The position numbers were made by a program, and so were the translations under genes. This document shows positions 1-8,127 of a DNA stretch of 35,750 nucleotides, piece after piece. Position 1 is the first letter of the stretch, and the number at the start of each line of letters is the position of its first letter. The stretch is from Saprospiraceae bacterium (GTDB lineage: Bacteria > Bacteroidota > Bacteroidia > Chitinophagales > Saprospiraceae): NCBI GenBank assembly GCA_027488855.1, contig JAIYAV010000224.1:1-35750 (forward strand). Reading direction: 5' to 3'. A model generated the notes under the pieces. It had not been told where the DNA came from, did not search any database, and was given only the letters and a program-made list of their open reading frames with translations.

Positions 1-75
1 CACCACACGACGCAAGCGTCGTGTTCAAATCGCGCGAAGCGCGAAAACGTCGTGATCGTCGTGTCCGTCGTGGTG
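1..75. repeat. Structured repeat at window edge (nested hairpins)
   Basis: Bases 5-13 and 16-24 form a 9-bp hairpin with a 2-base loop. Bases 30-35 and 39-44 form a second GC-only hairpin with loop GAA. Bases 1-6 pair with 70-75 to enclose both. The heptamer CGTCGTG occurs four times (17-23, 48-54, 57-63, 66-72), and its complement lies at 6-12, so alternative pairings exist. The element may continue to the left of the window. It could be a palindromic intergenic repeat or the end of a structured RNA; the sequence does not decide. Confidence 0.5.
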
Positions 76-223
76 AATAAATCAAGCAGCGAAGCTGCAT
101 TTTAGTAGTTCGTGTTAGAACTGATCGACCCTGCGGACGACCGGGGCTATTCTAAATTCAACCGCATCCGCGGTTTGTTATCCCAAAAATTCGGGATGAC
201 TCACGTTTTGCGAATCCTAATCA
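76..223. other. Intergenic region without a gene
   Basis: No credible coding sequence is visible. A 6-bp hairpin (160-165 with 170-175, loop ATCC) and a weak 5-bp hairpin (180-184 with 193-197) lie downstream of the thioredoxin-fold gene, which ends at 224 on the minus strand. They could contribute to transcription termination, but there is no convincing T-run. Confidence 0.35.
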
Positions 224-1408
224 CTACAAATTTTCTATTTTTTTCAGCAAGGACTTGGTCTCGGAGGCATCCTGGCCAGTTTCATTTGCTTTTTCAATCG
301 CCTTTAATGCATAGGTTTTGGCTTGTTCTTTGTTGCCCAGTTTAAAATAGAGGGCAGCAGCAGTATCATTGTATTGAAACATGTCCTTTAACGCAATGGC
401 CTTTAACACCCAAGAAAGTGCTTTCTCCAAATACACTTTGTCTTTCGTTTCTTCATAAAAAGCTAGGGCAACATTGTTGTATAGGTGGCCGCTAAAGCAG
501 GGATACTGGTCAAAATATTGGGTTGCATTGACCAGGAGCTCCGGGGTGTTTTTTTTCATCATGTTATGATTCACTGTAAACAAAAGCCAGTATTGATCAA
601 ATAATTCCTCGGGCAAATATTTGAGTCCGTATGCTTTGGCCAGCGTGAGATCAAAATCCCGTTGGTCATAATTGTAGGAATAAAGGCTCATGCTGTTCAT
701 TACCACCTCGTCAATCAGGTTGAATATTTTGGCTTCGCTGTAAGCTTCAATGAAGTTCTTTCGGTGTTTCAGCAGGAATGGGAAGGTACTTTGCTCGGGC
801 GATTTCAAGCCCATCAGCAGGATGTCCATGTTCTCCTTGCTGAGCCAGTTTTCCTGGGTAGAAAAATAAGCCTCGTATACACTCCCCAGCAAGTCGTAGT
901 CGGTCAAATCCCTGGCCATTATGGTCAGCCTTTTGAGCAGTTCCGGCGATCGGTCGCCCTGGAAAAATCGGTTTTTCAGTGGAAAAAACTGGTGCGCTGT
1001 ATCCGTACTGTTTACGCCCATCGCTACAAACTGTTCCATGGTCATCGTCCCCATTGCACGATGTACTAGCTCGCCTTTCCCATCAATAAACAGGTAACTT
1101 GGATAGGCCATAATGCCGTATTTAACAGCAAAATCATTGGCCTCGGCCTTGTCCATGTCCAACTGAACATTGATGTATTTGCCGTTGTAGGTTGCTCCCG
1201 CCTGCTCGGCAGGATATATCCTTTTTTGCATATCCTCACAATTGTGGCAGGATAAGGAATAGGCCACTACAAATATCAGTTTGTTGGCACTTTGGGCTTT
1301 GTCCAGAATGGTTGACCAGCTATTTTCAGCTGACTCAAATTGTATGCCTTGCGCGAAACCAGCGTGAAGCAGTAAAAAGCTCAACAGTGCAAAAAACGAT
1401 CTTTTCAT
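224..1408 (-). CDS. Secreted thioredoxin-fold protein with C-terminal TPR-like helices
   Basis: 394 residues with a signal peptide ending near residue 19 (HAGFAQ). A thioredoxin-like domain spans about residues 25-135. The redox motif is C54-H-N-C57, preceded by a beta-strand (LIFVVAY) and followed by the cis-proline loop AYPSYLF. This resembles the Thioredoxin_7/DUF255-type domains common in Bacteroidota. The C-terminal two thirds is helical; its last about 120 residues have TPR-like spacing (YNNVALAFYEE, AAALYFKLGNKEQAKTYA). The likely role is a periplasmic thiol-disulfide oxidoreductase or a thioredoxin-fold scaffold; the substrate is unknown. It lies directly downstream of a secreted cysteine-rich protein gene (1476-2999) on the same strand, separated by a 13-bp hairpin. 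The start is the ATG at 1408. The fold is confident, the function is not. Confidence 0.85.
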   Translation of the reverse strand: MKRSFFALLSFLLLHAGFAQGIQFESAENSWSTILDKAQSANKLIFVVAYSLSCHNCEDMQKRIYPAEQAGATYNGKYINVQLDMDKAEANDFAVKYGIMAYPSYLFIDGKGELVHRAMGTMTMEQFVAMGVNSTDTAHQFFPLKNRFFQGDRSPELLKRLTIMARDLTDYDLLGSVYEAYFSTQENWLSKENMDILLMGLKSPEQSTFPFLLKHRKNFIEAYSEAKIFNLIDEVVMNSMSLYSYNYDQRDFDLTLAKAYGLKYLPEELFDQYWLLFTVNHNMMKKNTPELLVNATQYFDQYPCFSGHLYNNVALAFYEETKDKVYLEKALSWVLKAIALKDMFQYNDTAAALYFKLGNKEQAKTYALKAIEKANETGQDASETKSLLKKIENL

Positions 1409-1427
1409 ATTGCATGGATTTTTGAAA

Positions 1428-1460
1428 GAGGGCTGAGTAACGCGATATTACTCAGCCCTC
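1428..1460. terminator. 13-bp hairpin between the cysteine-rich gene and the thioredoxin-fold gene
   Basis: Bases 1428-1440 are perfectly complementary to 1448-1460, with a 7-base loop. It lies 15 bases past the minus-strand stop of the cysteine-rich gene and 20 bases before the thioredoxin-fold ATG. On the minus strand the stem is followed by TTTCAAAAA, a poor U-tract. It may be a partial terminator or attenuator that sets the expression ratio of the two genes. Confidence 0.5.
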
Positions 1461-1475
1461 CGATAGAGGTTGTGA

Positions 1476-2999
1476 TTATTTAAAGTCTTTACACAGCGGT
1501 TTGTTAAACGCTTTCACAACATTGGCTACGCCAGTTGGATCGAGGTCTTCCCAACTGAATTCGCCGGTCAATTGCGCTTCGTAAAACGTAGAAGCAGCAT
1601 TTTCAGCAGCGGATTCGAGCAATTCCTTGCCCATTTCCTTTGCTTTACGGATCATTTGGCTCTTGATGCTTGCTTTGGCAATGGTTTTGGCACTGGTTAC
1701 TGCTGCGGATTTAGCCACGGCAGAACCGCCACCCGACAAGGCAATGCCAGTAATATTCACGACCATTTCAAGGGGAGTTGTCACCTGGCTCACTACGGCC
1801 TTTATGCAAGCATTAGAAGAGATAGCACAACCGGCAGCACACTTGATAGGGAAAACACTGGGGCATTGGTTGGCCCAGCACACGGGGCCTACGCCATTAA
1901 ATCCAGCGGGGCATGGTACATAACAGAGGCCAGCTTGATTTACTTTCCCAGCAGGGCAGTTTTTGGGCACAGTGCCTGCACCCCTGCCATAACTTGGCTT
2001 TGTACAAGACACCCCAATGTCTACAAATCCAGCAGGGCATACCGGGCTACAGACACAGCAGCCTGCTGGACTAAAGCCCTCATTGCATTTTGGATACATG
2101 ATTTCGCCGTATTTTTCACAGCCTTGACGGTTTTCTTTTTCACAGCGGGCTCTTGCTGCATCCAGATTGAGGCCATCCCCAAATTTCCAAGGGTATCCTG
2201 CGCCTCGGCCATAAGCGGCTGGTTTGGCACAAAAAGCACCATCGTCACGGTATCCCGGAGGACAAGATTTCCAGCATACCGGCCCTACGCCTACATAACC
2301 AGCCTGGCATTTGGGATAGCAAAGCCCGGCATCTAAATCTTCGTTTGGCCCACAGATGTTAGGGAATGTACCTGCGCCTCTGGTTCTTGATTCCGTCCAG
2401 CACATGTCTGCATCTGTAGGAAGTTTTGCTGTCACATTGCCTGTTCCGGGAGGGGTTCCGTTAACGCTACTATTTTGAACAAAAAAAACATCATTGTCCC
2501 TGGCATAATCTGCCACTTGAGTGATGAATAATTCATTGTTTCTTGGTCTTATGTAATGACTGGGAAAGTTGAATGACTCGAAAGCAACCGCAGACGAGGT
2601 TGAATTGATCCTTTGCCGAAATGAAGCATCTTTCTTGTTCAAATCATTAGTAATGGGTCCCAGTACGATACGATAATTTTGATGCCGTAGAAATTGCCCT
2701 GGGAGGTTGACAGATTCAAATGAAATGCAATCCGCACAATCCGTCGAAAGCCCCCGAACTATTTTAAAAGATGCATCTTTTTGATCCAACGCTGATTTGA
2801 TAGGCTGAATGAATGCATTGTAATTAGAATGTCGGATGTAAAGGCCAGGATATTGAAGCGATTGAAAAGAAACGACTGATTGCGCTTGTGAGAAAATGCC
2901 CAAACAACAAAGCATCAAAGTTGATACCGAATACCTTATGGTGTAGAAGCGGGTGAAAAAAATTTCCCGATCAAACAAAAAATGACTCCTGAGTTTCAT
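1476..2999 (-). CDS. Secreted AbfB beta-trefoil protein with cysteine-rich repeats
   Basis: 507 residues from the ATG at 2999. A longer frame to 3125 exists, but the signal peptide (STLMLCCLGIFSQAQ, ending near residue 40) favours the shorter form. Residues about 42-175 hold three repeats of the AbfB type (VSFQSLQYPGLYIRHSN, ISFESVNLPGQFLRHQN, VAFESFNFPSHYIRPRN), a sugar-binding beta-trefoil known from arabinofuranosidase B. No catalytic domain is seen. Residues about 200-398 contain 23 cysteines in recurring units: RGAG-(T/Y), AGLCY..C, GY/F.GVGPVCW, CP.GF.D.G..C.KP. Residues about 399-507 are rich in Ala, Lys and Ser and probably helical, ending LCKDFK. This architecture suggests a disulfide-stabilised extracellular glycan-binding protein. 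The N-region before the hydrophobic core is unusually long, so the exact start is uncertain. The function is unknown. Confidence 0.8.
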   Translation of the reverse strand: MKLRSHFLFDREIFFTRFYTIRYSVSTLMLCCLGIFSQAQSVVSFQSLQYPGLYIRHSNYNAFIQPIKSALDQKDASFKIVRGLSTDCADCISFESVNLPGQFLRHQNYRIVLGPITNDLNKKDASFRQRINSTSSAVAFESFNFPSHYIRPRNNELFITQVADYARDNDVFFVQNSSVNGTPPGTGNVTAKLPTDADMCWTESRTRGAGTFPNICGPNEDLDAGLCYPKCQAGYVGVGPVCWKSCPPGYRDDGAFCAKPAAYGRGAGYPWKFGDGLNLDAARARCEKENRQGCEKYGEIMYPKCNEGFSPAGCCVCSPVCPAGFVDIGVSCTKPSYGRGAGTVPKNCPAGKVNQAGLCYVPCPAGFNGVGPVCWANQCPSVFPIKCAAGCAISSNACIKAVVSQVTTPLEMVVNITGIALSGGGSAVAKSAAVTSAKTIAKASIKSQMIRKAKEMGKELLESAAENAASTFYEAQLTGEFSWEDLDPTGVANVVKAFNKPLCKDFK

Positions 3000-3205
3000 G
3001 TAGATAGAGTTTTGTTGATGAATTTTTCTCAAAGTTAGGGCCAGCATGGCTGCAGGGCGCAAGATTGGGGGTGAGCGGTGCTGCTGGTGTAATGAATGGA
3101 GTTTTTTTTGGTATTGAGCGGGCATGATTGGTGGCTTGAATTCCGGTTTTAGCCGTATCTTAGATGCTCCTTAAAGCATTGTCTTGCCCAAACGCCAATT
3201 GAATC
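3000..3205. promoter_or_regulatory. Divergent intergenic region
   Basis: 206 bases separate the divergent cysteine-rich protein gene and the TPR kinase gene, so promoters for both should lie here. I could not assign a convincing Bacteroidota -33/-7 pair (TTG / TAnnTTTG) on either strand. Confidence 0.3.
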
Positions 3206-5611
3206 ATGAAGAAAGTTAAATTAGTTTTTTTCTTTTTCTTTTTGTTCTGTTATTCAATCTATTGTCAACAATTTCTAATTGACAGCCTCCAAAAAATTTT
3301 ACCCGCCACCGTTGATCCGGTTCAAAAAATTGACATCCTCTTGGGTTTGACCAGGGCCAATCTTTTTGTGAATGGACAGGCCGAAGCAAACGTTTATGTA
3401 AAGCAAGCCATGCAATTGGCAAAAAAACAAAACGATAAAGCTGGCCTAGCCATGGCTATGCTGTTCATGGAACAGGTAGAGGTTTTAGGTGCTCGGACTA
3501 CAGCCATAGATTACCCAGGAGAGGCGCTAAAAATTGCGCGGTCTATTTCCTCCAAATCGGTGGAAGCCTTTGCCGCCTACCATGTGGCAGAACAATACAT
3601 TTATGAGCGAAACGACTACAAAACAGGATTAGAAATACTGCACAAAGCATTGAAGAAAACCGACAAAAGTGTACCCGACAAACACATCGGCAACATTCAC
3701 AAAGTGATGGCGCGGGCCTATTCCCTAATTGGAGAATCGACTAAAACCATTGATCATTTTCAAAAAGCACTTTATTATTTTAATCGCTTGAAAACCCATC
3801 CTTTTGTCGATCCAGCTCTGGGGCGCCCCAGCTACATGGATGCCGACGGTGGGGAGGTAAATAAATCACAGGTACTGATTTATTTATCGAGAGAGTTCTA
3901 CAAAAAAGGAGACCATCAAAAAGCACTACACCTACTGAAAGAAGCACTTGCCCTTTCGAAAAAGTACAATTTGGGCGGTAATGAAGCCTGGGCCCTTGAA
4001 GAAATGGCAGTTAATTACATCGCAATGGGCACCTTTGACCGGGCCGTCGAAAACTACCAACGCGCTATTCGTATTTATGAAAAAGACAAATCCCTGTACT
4101 ATCTGGCGCCTACTTTGCAGGAGTTAGGATCTTTGTTTTACCGTATGAAAGATTGGGCAGTAGCAGACAGCTACTTCAAAAAAGCATTGGCCATCAATCG
4201 GTCTTTGCCTGACACCCTAGGCATGATGAGCAATTACAGCCGCATGGGGCAGGTGGCCATTGCTCAAGCTCAGCCCAAAAAAGCCATAATTCTTTACGTG
4301 CAAGCTGCACTTTTGAATGCAAAACTCAAAGACTCTACCACTTTGTCAACAGTATACGCCGATATGGCCACTGCCTGGAAAACTTTGAAAAAACTTCCCC
4401 AGGGTTTGCACTATTACCAAAAAGCCCTCCAACTCAACCAGCATTTCAACAATCAGATACTTGCTTTGGGGAATTTGATTGGGATCAGCACGATTTATGT
4501 GGAACAAGCTCAACCGGATTCTGCCCAATATTACGCTGGGCTGGCATTCGAGCAGTCAAAGAAATATGGCTCCCTGGAACAACAAAAAGTCATTCAATTT
4601 TTGCTGAGCCAAATCAATGAACAGAAAGGGGACTACCAAACGGCCTTGCAACACCACAAAAACTACCAAGAACTGAACGACAGCATTTACACCGCCAATG
4701 CACAAGAAAAACTTAAGGAAGCACAAGTACGCCAAAACATTGCCGATTATCAAAAAGAAAAAGAACAGGCCAAACGCGAAGCTGCCCTACTCAATACCCG
4801 CAACCAACTCTATCTGGCGCTAGTGTTTGCTTTTTTGAGCATCATTTTGCTAGGGGGCTTTCTATTTCTCCAATTGCGCAAAGCCCGGAATCAACTCAAA
4901 GCCCAAAACCTCCAGTTGCAACAACTCAATGCTACCAAGGACAAGTTTTTTGGCATCATTGCGCACGACATCCGCAGCCCGATTGTGGCGCTGGAAGGGG
5001 TAGGCGAACAAATGACGTATTACCTGGAAAAACAACAAGCAGATAAATTAGCACGCTTGGCCAGTAGAGTGGAAAAAACCGCGCAACAGCTCGGCACCTT
5101 GCTGGACAACCTCCTAAATTGGGCGCTGTTGCAGCAGGGCGTGATCCCCTATCGGCCCAAATCCATCAACATAAAGCTGGCAGTGGCAGAACTCATGGAA
5201 ATTTTTCAGGCCAATGCCCAGGCCAAAAACATCCAGCTGGAAAGCAATATTCCCGAAGATTTGGTCGCTTATGCAGATGAAAATACCTTTCAGGCAATTT
5301 TGCGCAATTTGCTCAGCAATGCCATCAAGTTTACGCCCAGCGGTGGCAAGGTCGCTGTGACTACGGAGAACAAAGAGCACAAAGTGTTCATCAACATCAA
5401 CGATACCGGAACCGGAATTTCTGTTGAAAAAATGGCCAAGCTGTTTGTAATTGATAAATCCAGTGAAAAAGGCACCGCCGGAGAAAAAGGTACGGGTTTG
5501 GGCTTGCTGCTGGTAAAGGAATTGGTGGAATTGAATAAGGGAAAGGTACTGGTTGAAAGCAAAATCAACCAGGGGTCGCGTTTTACAGTGTCCTTGCCCT
5601 TGTCTGCATAA
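3206..5611 (+). CDS. TPR-containing sensor histidine kinase
   Basis: 801 residues. The N-terminus is a signal peptide or anchor with six consecutive Phe, ending near SIYCQQ. About residues 30-500 are tetratricopeptide repeats (for example ALHLLKEALALSKKYNLGG and AVENYQRAIRIYEKDKSL), probably periplasmic. A membrane helix lies at about 535-557 (LYLALVFAFLSIILLGGFLF), followed by a short coiled coil. The HisKA phospho-acceptor is H587 in FFGIIAHDIRSP. The HATPase domain follows, with N-box LLSNAIKFTP, G1 DTGTGIS and G2 GEKGTGLGLLL. All catalytic boxes look intact and there is no receiver domain. The gene is 12 bases upstream of a LytTR response regulator, its probable partner. TPR kinases of this layout are frequent in Bacteroidota; the stimulus is unknown. 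Confidence 0.93.
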   Translation: MKKVKLVFFFFFLFCYSIYCQQFLIDSLQKILPATVDPVQKIDILLGLTRANLFVNGQAEANVYVKQAMQLAKKQNDKAGLAMAMLFMEQVEVLGARTTAIDYPGEALKIARSISSKSVEAFAAYHVAEQYIYERNDYKTGLEILHKALKKTDKSVPDKHIGNIHKVMARAYSLIGESTKTIDHFQKALYYFNRLKTHPFVDPALGRPSYMDADGGEVNKSQVLIYLSREFYKKGDHQKALHLLKEALALSKKYNLGGNEAWALEEMAVNYIAMGTFDRAVENYQRAIRIYEKDKSLYYLAPTLQELGSLFYRMKDWAVADSYFKKALAINRSLPDTLGMMSNYSRMGQVAIAQAQPKKAIILYVQAALLNAKLKDSTTLSTVYADMATAWKTLKKLPQGLHYYQKALQLNQHFNNQILALGNLIGISTIYVEQAQPDSAQYYAGLAFEQSKKYGSLEQQKVIQFLLSQINEQKGDYQTALQHHKNYQELNDSIYTANAQEKLKEAQVRQNIADYQKEKEQAKREAALLNTRNQLYLALVFAFLSIILLGGFLFLQLRKARNQLKAQNLQLQQLNATKDKFFGIIAHDIRSPIVALEGVGEQMTYYLEKQQADKLARLASRVEKTAQQLGTLLDNLLNWALLQQGVIPYRPKSINIKLAVAELMEIFQANAQAKNIQLESNIPEDLVAYADENTFQAILRNLLSNAIKFTPSGGKVAVTTENKEHKVFININDTGTGISVEKMAKLFVIDKSSEKGTAGEKGTGLGLLLVKELVELNKGKVLVESKINQGSRFTVSLPLSA

Positions 5612-5623
5612 AATCAGGTTTAC

Positions 5624-6349
5624 ATGAAGATACTCATCGTAGAAGATGAAGAATTGTACGCTGACAAGCTCGAAATGCTGGTTGAAAAACTGGAATACGA
5701 GCTTGTCGGAATTGTAGACAACAGTGCGAATGCGTTGGAGCTAATTCGACAAAATCCGCCCGACCTCATTTTGATGGACATTCACATCCAAGGGCAGCAC
5801 GATGGCGTCGAGCTGGCCGACCTCATCAATCGCGAATTCAACATCCCCGTGATCTTCATCACTTCGTTACTCGATGATTTGACCTTTAATCGAGCCGCTC
5901 GGGCCAAACCCATCTATTTCCTCAACAAACCCTTTAGCGACATCCAACTGCAACGCAGCATTGAACTAACCATTCGGCAATTGGATGCTCAGGCCAACGA
6001 GCCCCAGGAATGGGAGCAGGATGTTGTTTTTAAGGAACATTTGTTCATCAAAGTACGGCAAAAACTGGAGAAGGTTGCCGTCAAAGACATCGTTTACCTG
6101 GAAGCAGAAGGTCGCTATTGTCAGATTTTCACCGAAGAAAAAAAATACCTAGTTCGATTGAGCCTTCAGGAATGCCTGGCGCTATTGCCCGTTGCTGAAT
6201 TTCTCCAAACCCACCGCAGCTACCTCGTCAATGCCGAAAAAATTCGCTCGATTGATTTGCAGGACAACCTCATTCAACTAAATAAGTACCAAGTGCCCCT
6301 GAGTAAGCGACATCGGGAGGTTTTGTTGAAAAAATTGAATTGGTTGTAG
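5624..6349 (+). CDS. LytTR-family response regulator
   Basis: 241 residues. The receiver domain (about 1-120) shows the acidic pair E7/D8, phospho-acceptor D52 in LILMDIHIQG, a Ser/Thr switch in VIFITS, and the conserved Lys in LNKPFSD. The LytTR DNA-binding domain occupies about residues 140-241 (VAVKDIVYLEAEGRYCQIFT, FLQTHRSYLVNAEKI, VPLSKRHREVLLKKL). It starts 12 bases after the TPR histidine kinase stop, so the two are almost certainly one operon and a cognate pair. LytTR regulators usually bind pairs of short direct repeats upstream of their targets; none was recognised confidently here. It lacks the output domains of the OmpR or NarL families. Confidence 0.95.
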   Translation: MKILIVEDEELYADKLEMLVEKLEYELVGIVDNSANALELIRQNPPDLILMDIHIQGQHDGVELADLINREFNIPVIFITSLLDDLTFNRAARAKPIYFLNKPFSDIQLQRSIELTIRQLDAQANEPQEWEQDVVFKEHLFIKVRQKLEKVAVKDIVYLEAEGRYCQIFTEEKKYLVRLSLQECLALLPVAEFLQTHRSYLVNAEKIRSIDLQDNLIQLNKYQVPLSKRHREVLLKKLNWL

Positions 6350-6368
6350 AAGCAGAAAAAATATTACG

Positions 6369-6722
6369 ATGCAACTCAAACTCTTGGTCATCCGCAGCGC
6401 CAATCCTGCCCAACTGGCTCAATTCTACACCCAACTCGGCTGTATCTTTGAGCAGCATCGGCACGGTAAAGGCCCGCTGCATTATTCCTGTACGATTGCT
6501 CAAACGGTTTTGGAAATCTACCCTTTGGCCAAAGGACAAGAGGCTGCTGATCCGAATTTGCGCTTGGGATTTGAGGTTGAAGAGTTTGAGGTGGTGCTGG
6601 AAAAACTGATCGAACAGGGAGGTACGCTCATACAGGCTCCGTATGAAAGTGAGTTCGGCTGGATGGGGGTAGTGGAGGACTTGGAAGGGCGGAAAGTGGA
6701 GTTGTATAAAAAAGGGCAATAA
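6369..6722 (+). CDS. VOC (glyoxalase/bleomycin-resistance) family protein
   Basis: 117 residues, the usual length of a single VOC domain of two beta-alpha-beta-beta-beta modules. It starts KLLVIRSANPAQLAQFYTQL, a typical first module with the helix after the first strand, and ends with the characteristic WMGVVEDLEGRKVELYKK (DPxGxxVEL-like) last strand. Possible metal ligands are the His in GPLHYS, the Glu in TVLEIYP and the Glu in KVELY, but the substrate cannot be deduced. The gene begins 19 bases after the LytTR regulator and ends just before a strong terminator, so it is probably the last gene of the kinase-regulator operon. Proteins of this class include lyases, dioxygenases and drug-binding proteins. 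Confidence 0.85.
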   Translation: MQLKLLVIRSANPAQLAQFYTQLGCIFEQHRHGKGPLHYSCTIAQTVLEIYPLAKGQEAADPNLRLGFEVEEFEVVLEKLIEQGGTLIQAPYESEFGWMGVVEDLEGRKVELYKKGQ

Positions 6723-6756
6723 AAAAGGGTAGCAATTTCGGTTGCTACCCTTTTTT
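6721..6756. terminator. Strong bidirectional intrinsic terminator
   Basis: Bases 6721-6735 are perfectly complementary to 6742-6756, with loop TTTCGG. The stem has A6 on the left and T6 on the right, so it works as a rho-independent terminator on both strands. It sits between the converging VOC gene (stop 6722) and the parvulin gene (minus-strand stop at 6758). Confidence 0.92.
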
Positions 6757-6757
6757 A

Positions 6758-8125
6758 TTAATCCGGCTTAATCGCCGCCATATTTTCCTTCATCCAGGGC
6801 TCCAGATTCGGGCACCCCTGATACGTCCGGTCAATCAGGATAAAGGTTTTCCGAATCCTTTCATCCACCCATTTGTTCACAATTTCATTGCGTTTGGATT
6901 CGATGGCGGCCTTTTGGATTTTGGCGTAGTCTTGCGCCAGGTTGGCTTTGTGTGGCGTGGTGCGCGACATCAGTTTCACCAGGCGGAAGAAATAATCTCC
7001 GGCATCGTCACGAAATTCGATGGGTTTGGATACCGAGTTGACTTTCATGGTATCAATCGCGAAGTAGATATCGGGATCGAGGTCGCCCACTTCAAAGAAG
7101 GTATTGCCCGAGCTGGCGTTCACCATCCGGCCATCGTTGTTGAAACTTTGTACATTTTTGTCCGAAAACTTCTTCACGGCGCGAGAAAAAGAGAGCGAGT
7201 CCTTCAGCAGCATGGTTCTTACCGTATCCATGTGGCGTTTGCCCAGCGAAACATCGTCATCGGTGATTTCCGGGCGAATCAGGATGTGTCGCACGTGGAT
7301 GGAGTTCCCCCGCCGGCCCAACATCTGAATGATGTGGAAGCCGAATTGGGTTTCAATCACTGGAGACACCTCCAATTCTTCCAATTTATACGCCGCCGCT
7401 TCAAATTCAGTGACGTACTTGCCCCGTTTGGCGAAGCCCAAATCGCCACCACCACGGGCAGAACCATCGTCAGAGTATTTTTTGGCCAATTCTGCAAAAT
7501 CCTCTTTGCCGTCGACAATCCGCTTGCGGATGTCGTCCAGTTTGGCCATGGTTACGCGTTTTTGCTCAGAGTTGACTGGCACCTTGTGTACAATTTCGCC
7601 CACTTCTACTTCGGAGCTGAAGTAGGGCAAACTATCCTTGGGAATCCGCCGGAAAAAGTCCTTCACTTCTGAAGGCGTAACCGTTACATCGGTCATGATT
7701 TTATTGCGCATCCGTTCGATAAGCAGGTTGTTGCGCAAGTCCTCGCGGAATTGCTCGCGTACCTCATTCACGGTTTGGCCATAATATTCTTCAAACTGTT
7801 TGAGGTCGTCGTTCATGTAGCTGAGAATGCGCTCAATCCGTGCATTCAACTGGCTTTCCACCTCTTCGTCTTTTACCTCGATACTGTCCAGCTTGGCCTG
7901 GTTGAGCAGCAGTTTGTTCACCAGTACTTGCTCGACCAGCATACAACGTGCATCGGGTGGCACTGTACCATTGCGTTGGGCTTTGGTATAGGCGTACTGC
8001 TCCTCTACTTCGGACAAGAGGGTGATTTCCCCACCAACAGTGGCGACCATTTTGTCCAAAATTTGCTTCTGCGCGGTTGCTGCCATTGACAAAGTCAACA
8101 AGACAGTAAAAATTAGATATCTCAT
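6758..8125 (-). CDS. SurA-like periplasmic peptidyl-prolyl isomerase
   Basis: 455 residues with a signal peptide (TLSMAATAQ, cleavage near 19). A SurA N-terminal domain follows (DKMVATVGGEITLLSEVEEQ), then helical chaperone segments to about residue 165. Two PpiC/rotamase domains follow. The first, about 175-270, is well conserved (DFAELAKKYSDDGSARGGGDLGF, here split from its C-terminal QFGFHIIQML). The second, about 280-385, is more divergent (IHVRHILIRP). It should fold and escort beta-barrel outer-membrane proteins in the periplasm. It is the last of three chaperone genes on the minus strand; the upstream lipoprotein gene stops only 2 bases before its ATG, so they are co-transcribed and possibly translationally coupled. 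A strong terminator follows. The length matches SurA (about 430-460). Confidence 0.92.
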   Translation of the reverse strand: MRYLIFTVLLTLSMAATAQKQILDKMVATVGGEITLLSEVEEQYAYTKAQRNGTVPPDARCMLVEQVLVNKLLLNQAKLDSIEVKDEEVESQLNARIERILSYMNDDLKQFEEYYGQTVNEVREQFREDLRNNLLIERMRNKIMTDVTVTPSEVKDFFRRIPKDSLPYFSSEVEVGEIVHKVPVNSEQKRVTMAKLDDIRKRIVDGKEDFAELAKKYSDDGSARGGGDLGFAKRGKYVTEFEAAAYKLEELEVSPVIETQFGFHIIQMLGRRGNSIHVRHILIRPEITDDDVSLGKRHMDTVRTMLLKDSLSFSRAVKKFSDKNVQSFNNDGRMVNASSGNTFFEVGDLDPDIYFAIDTMKVNSVSKPIEFRDDAGDYFFRLVKLMSRTTPHKANLAQDYAKIQKAAIESKRNEIVNKWVDERIRKTFILIDRTYQGCPNLEPWMKENMAAIKPD

Positions 8126-8127
8126 GT

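Noticed and set aside
112-345. 77-residue open frame on the plus strand
   Set aside because: It has no signal, domain or conserved motif, and overlaps the end of the thioredoxin-fold gene.
1572-2336. 254-residue open frame on the plus strand
   Set aside because: It is a shadow of the cysteine-rich protein gene on the opposite strand, with no signal peptide, domain or conserved motif.
3000-3125. Upstream in-frame extension of the cysteine-rich protein
   Set aside because: It places 42 residues before a signal peptide, so the ATG at 2999 is preferred.
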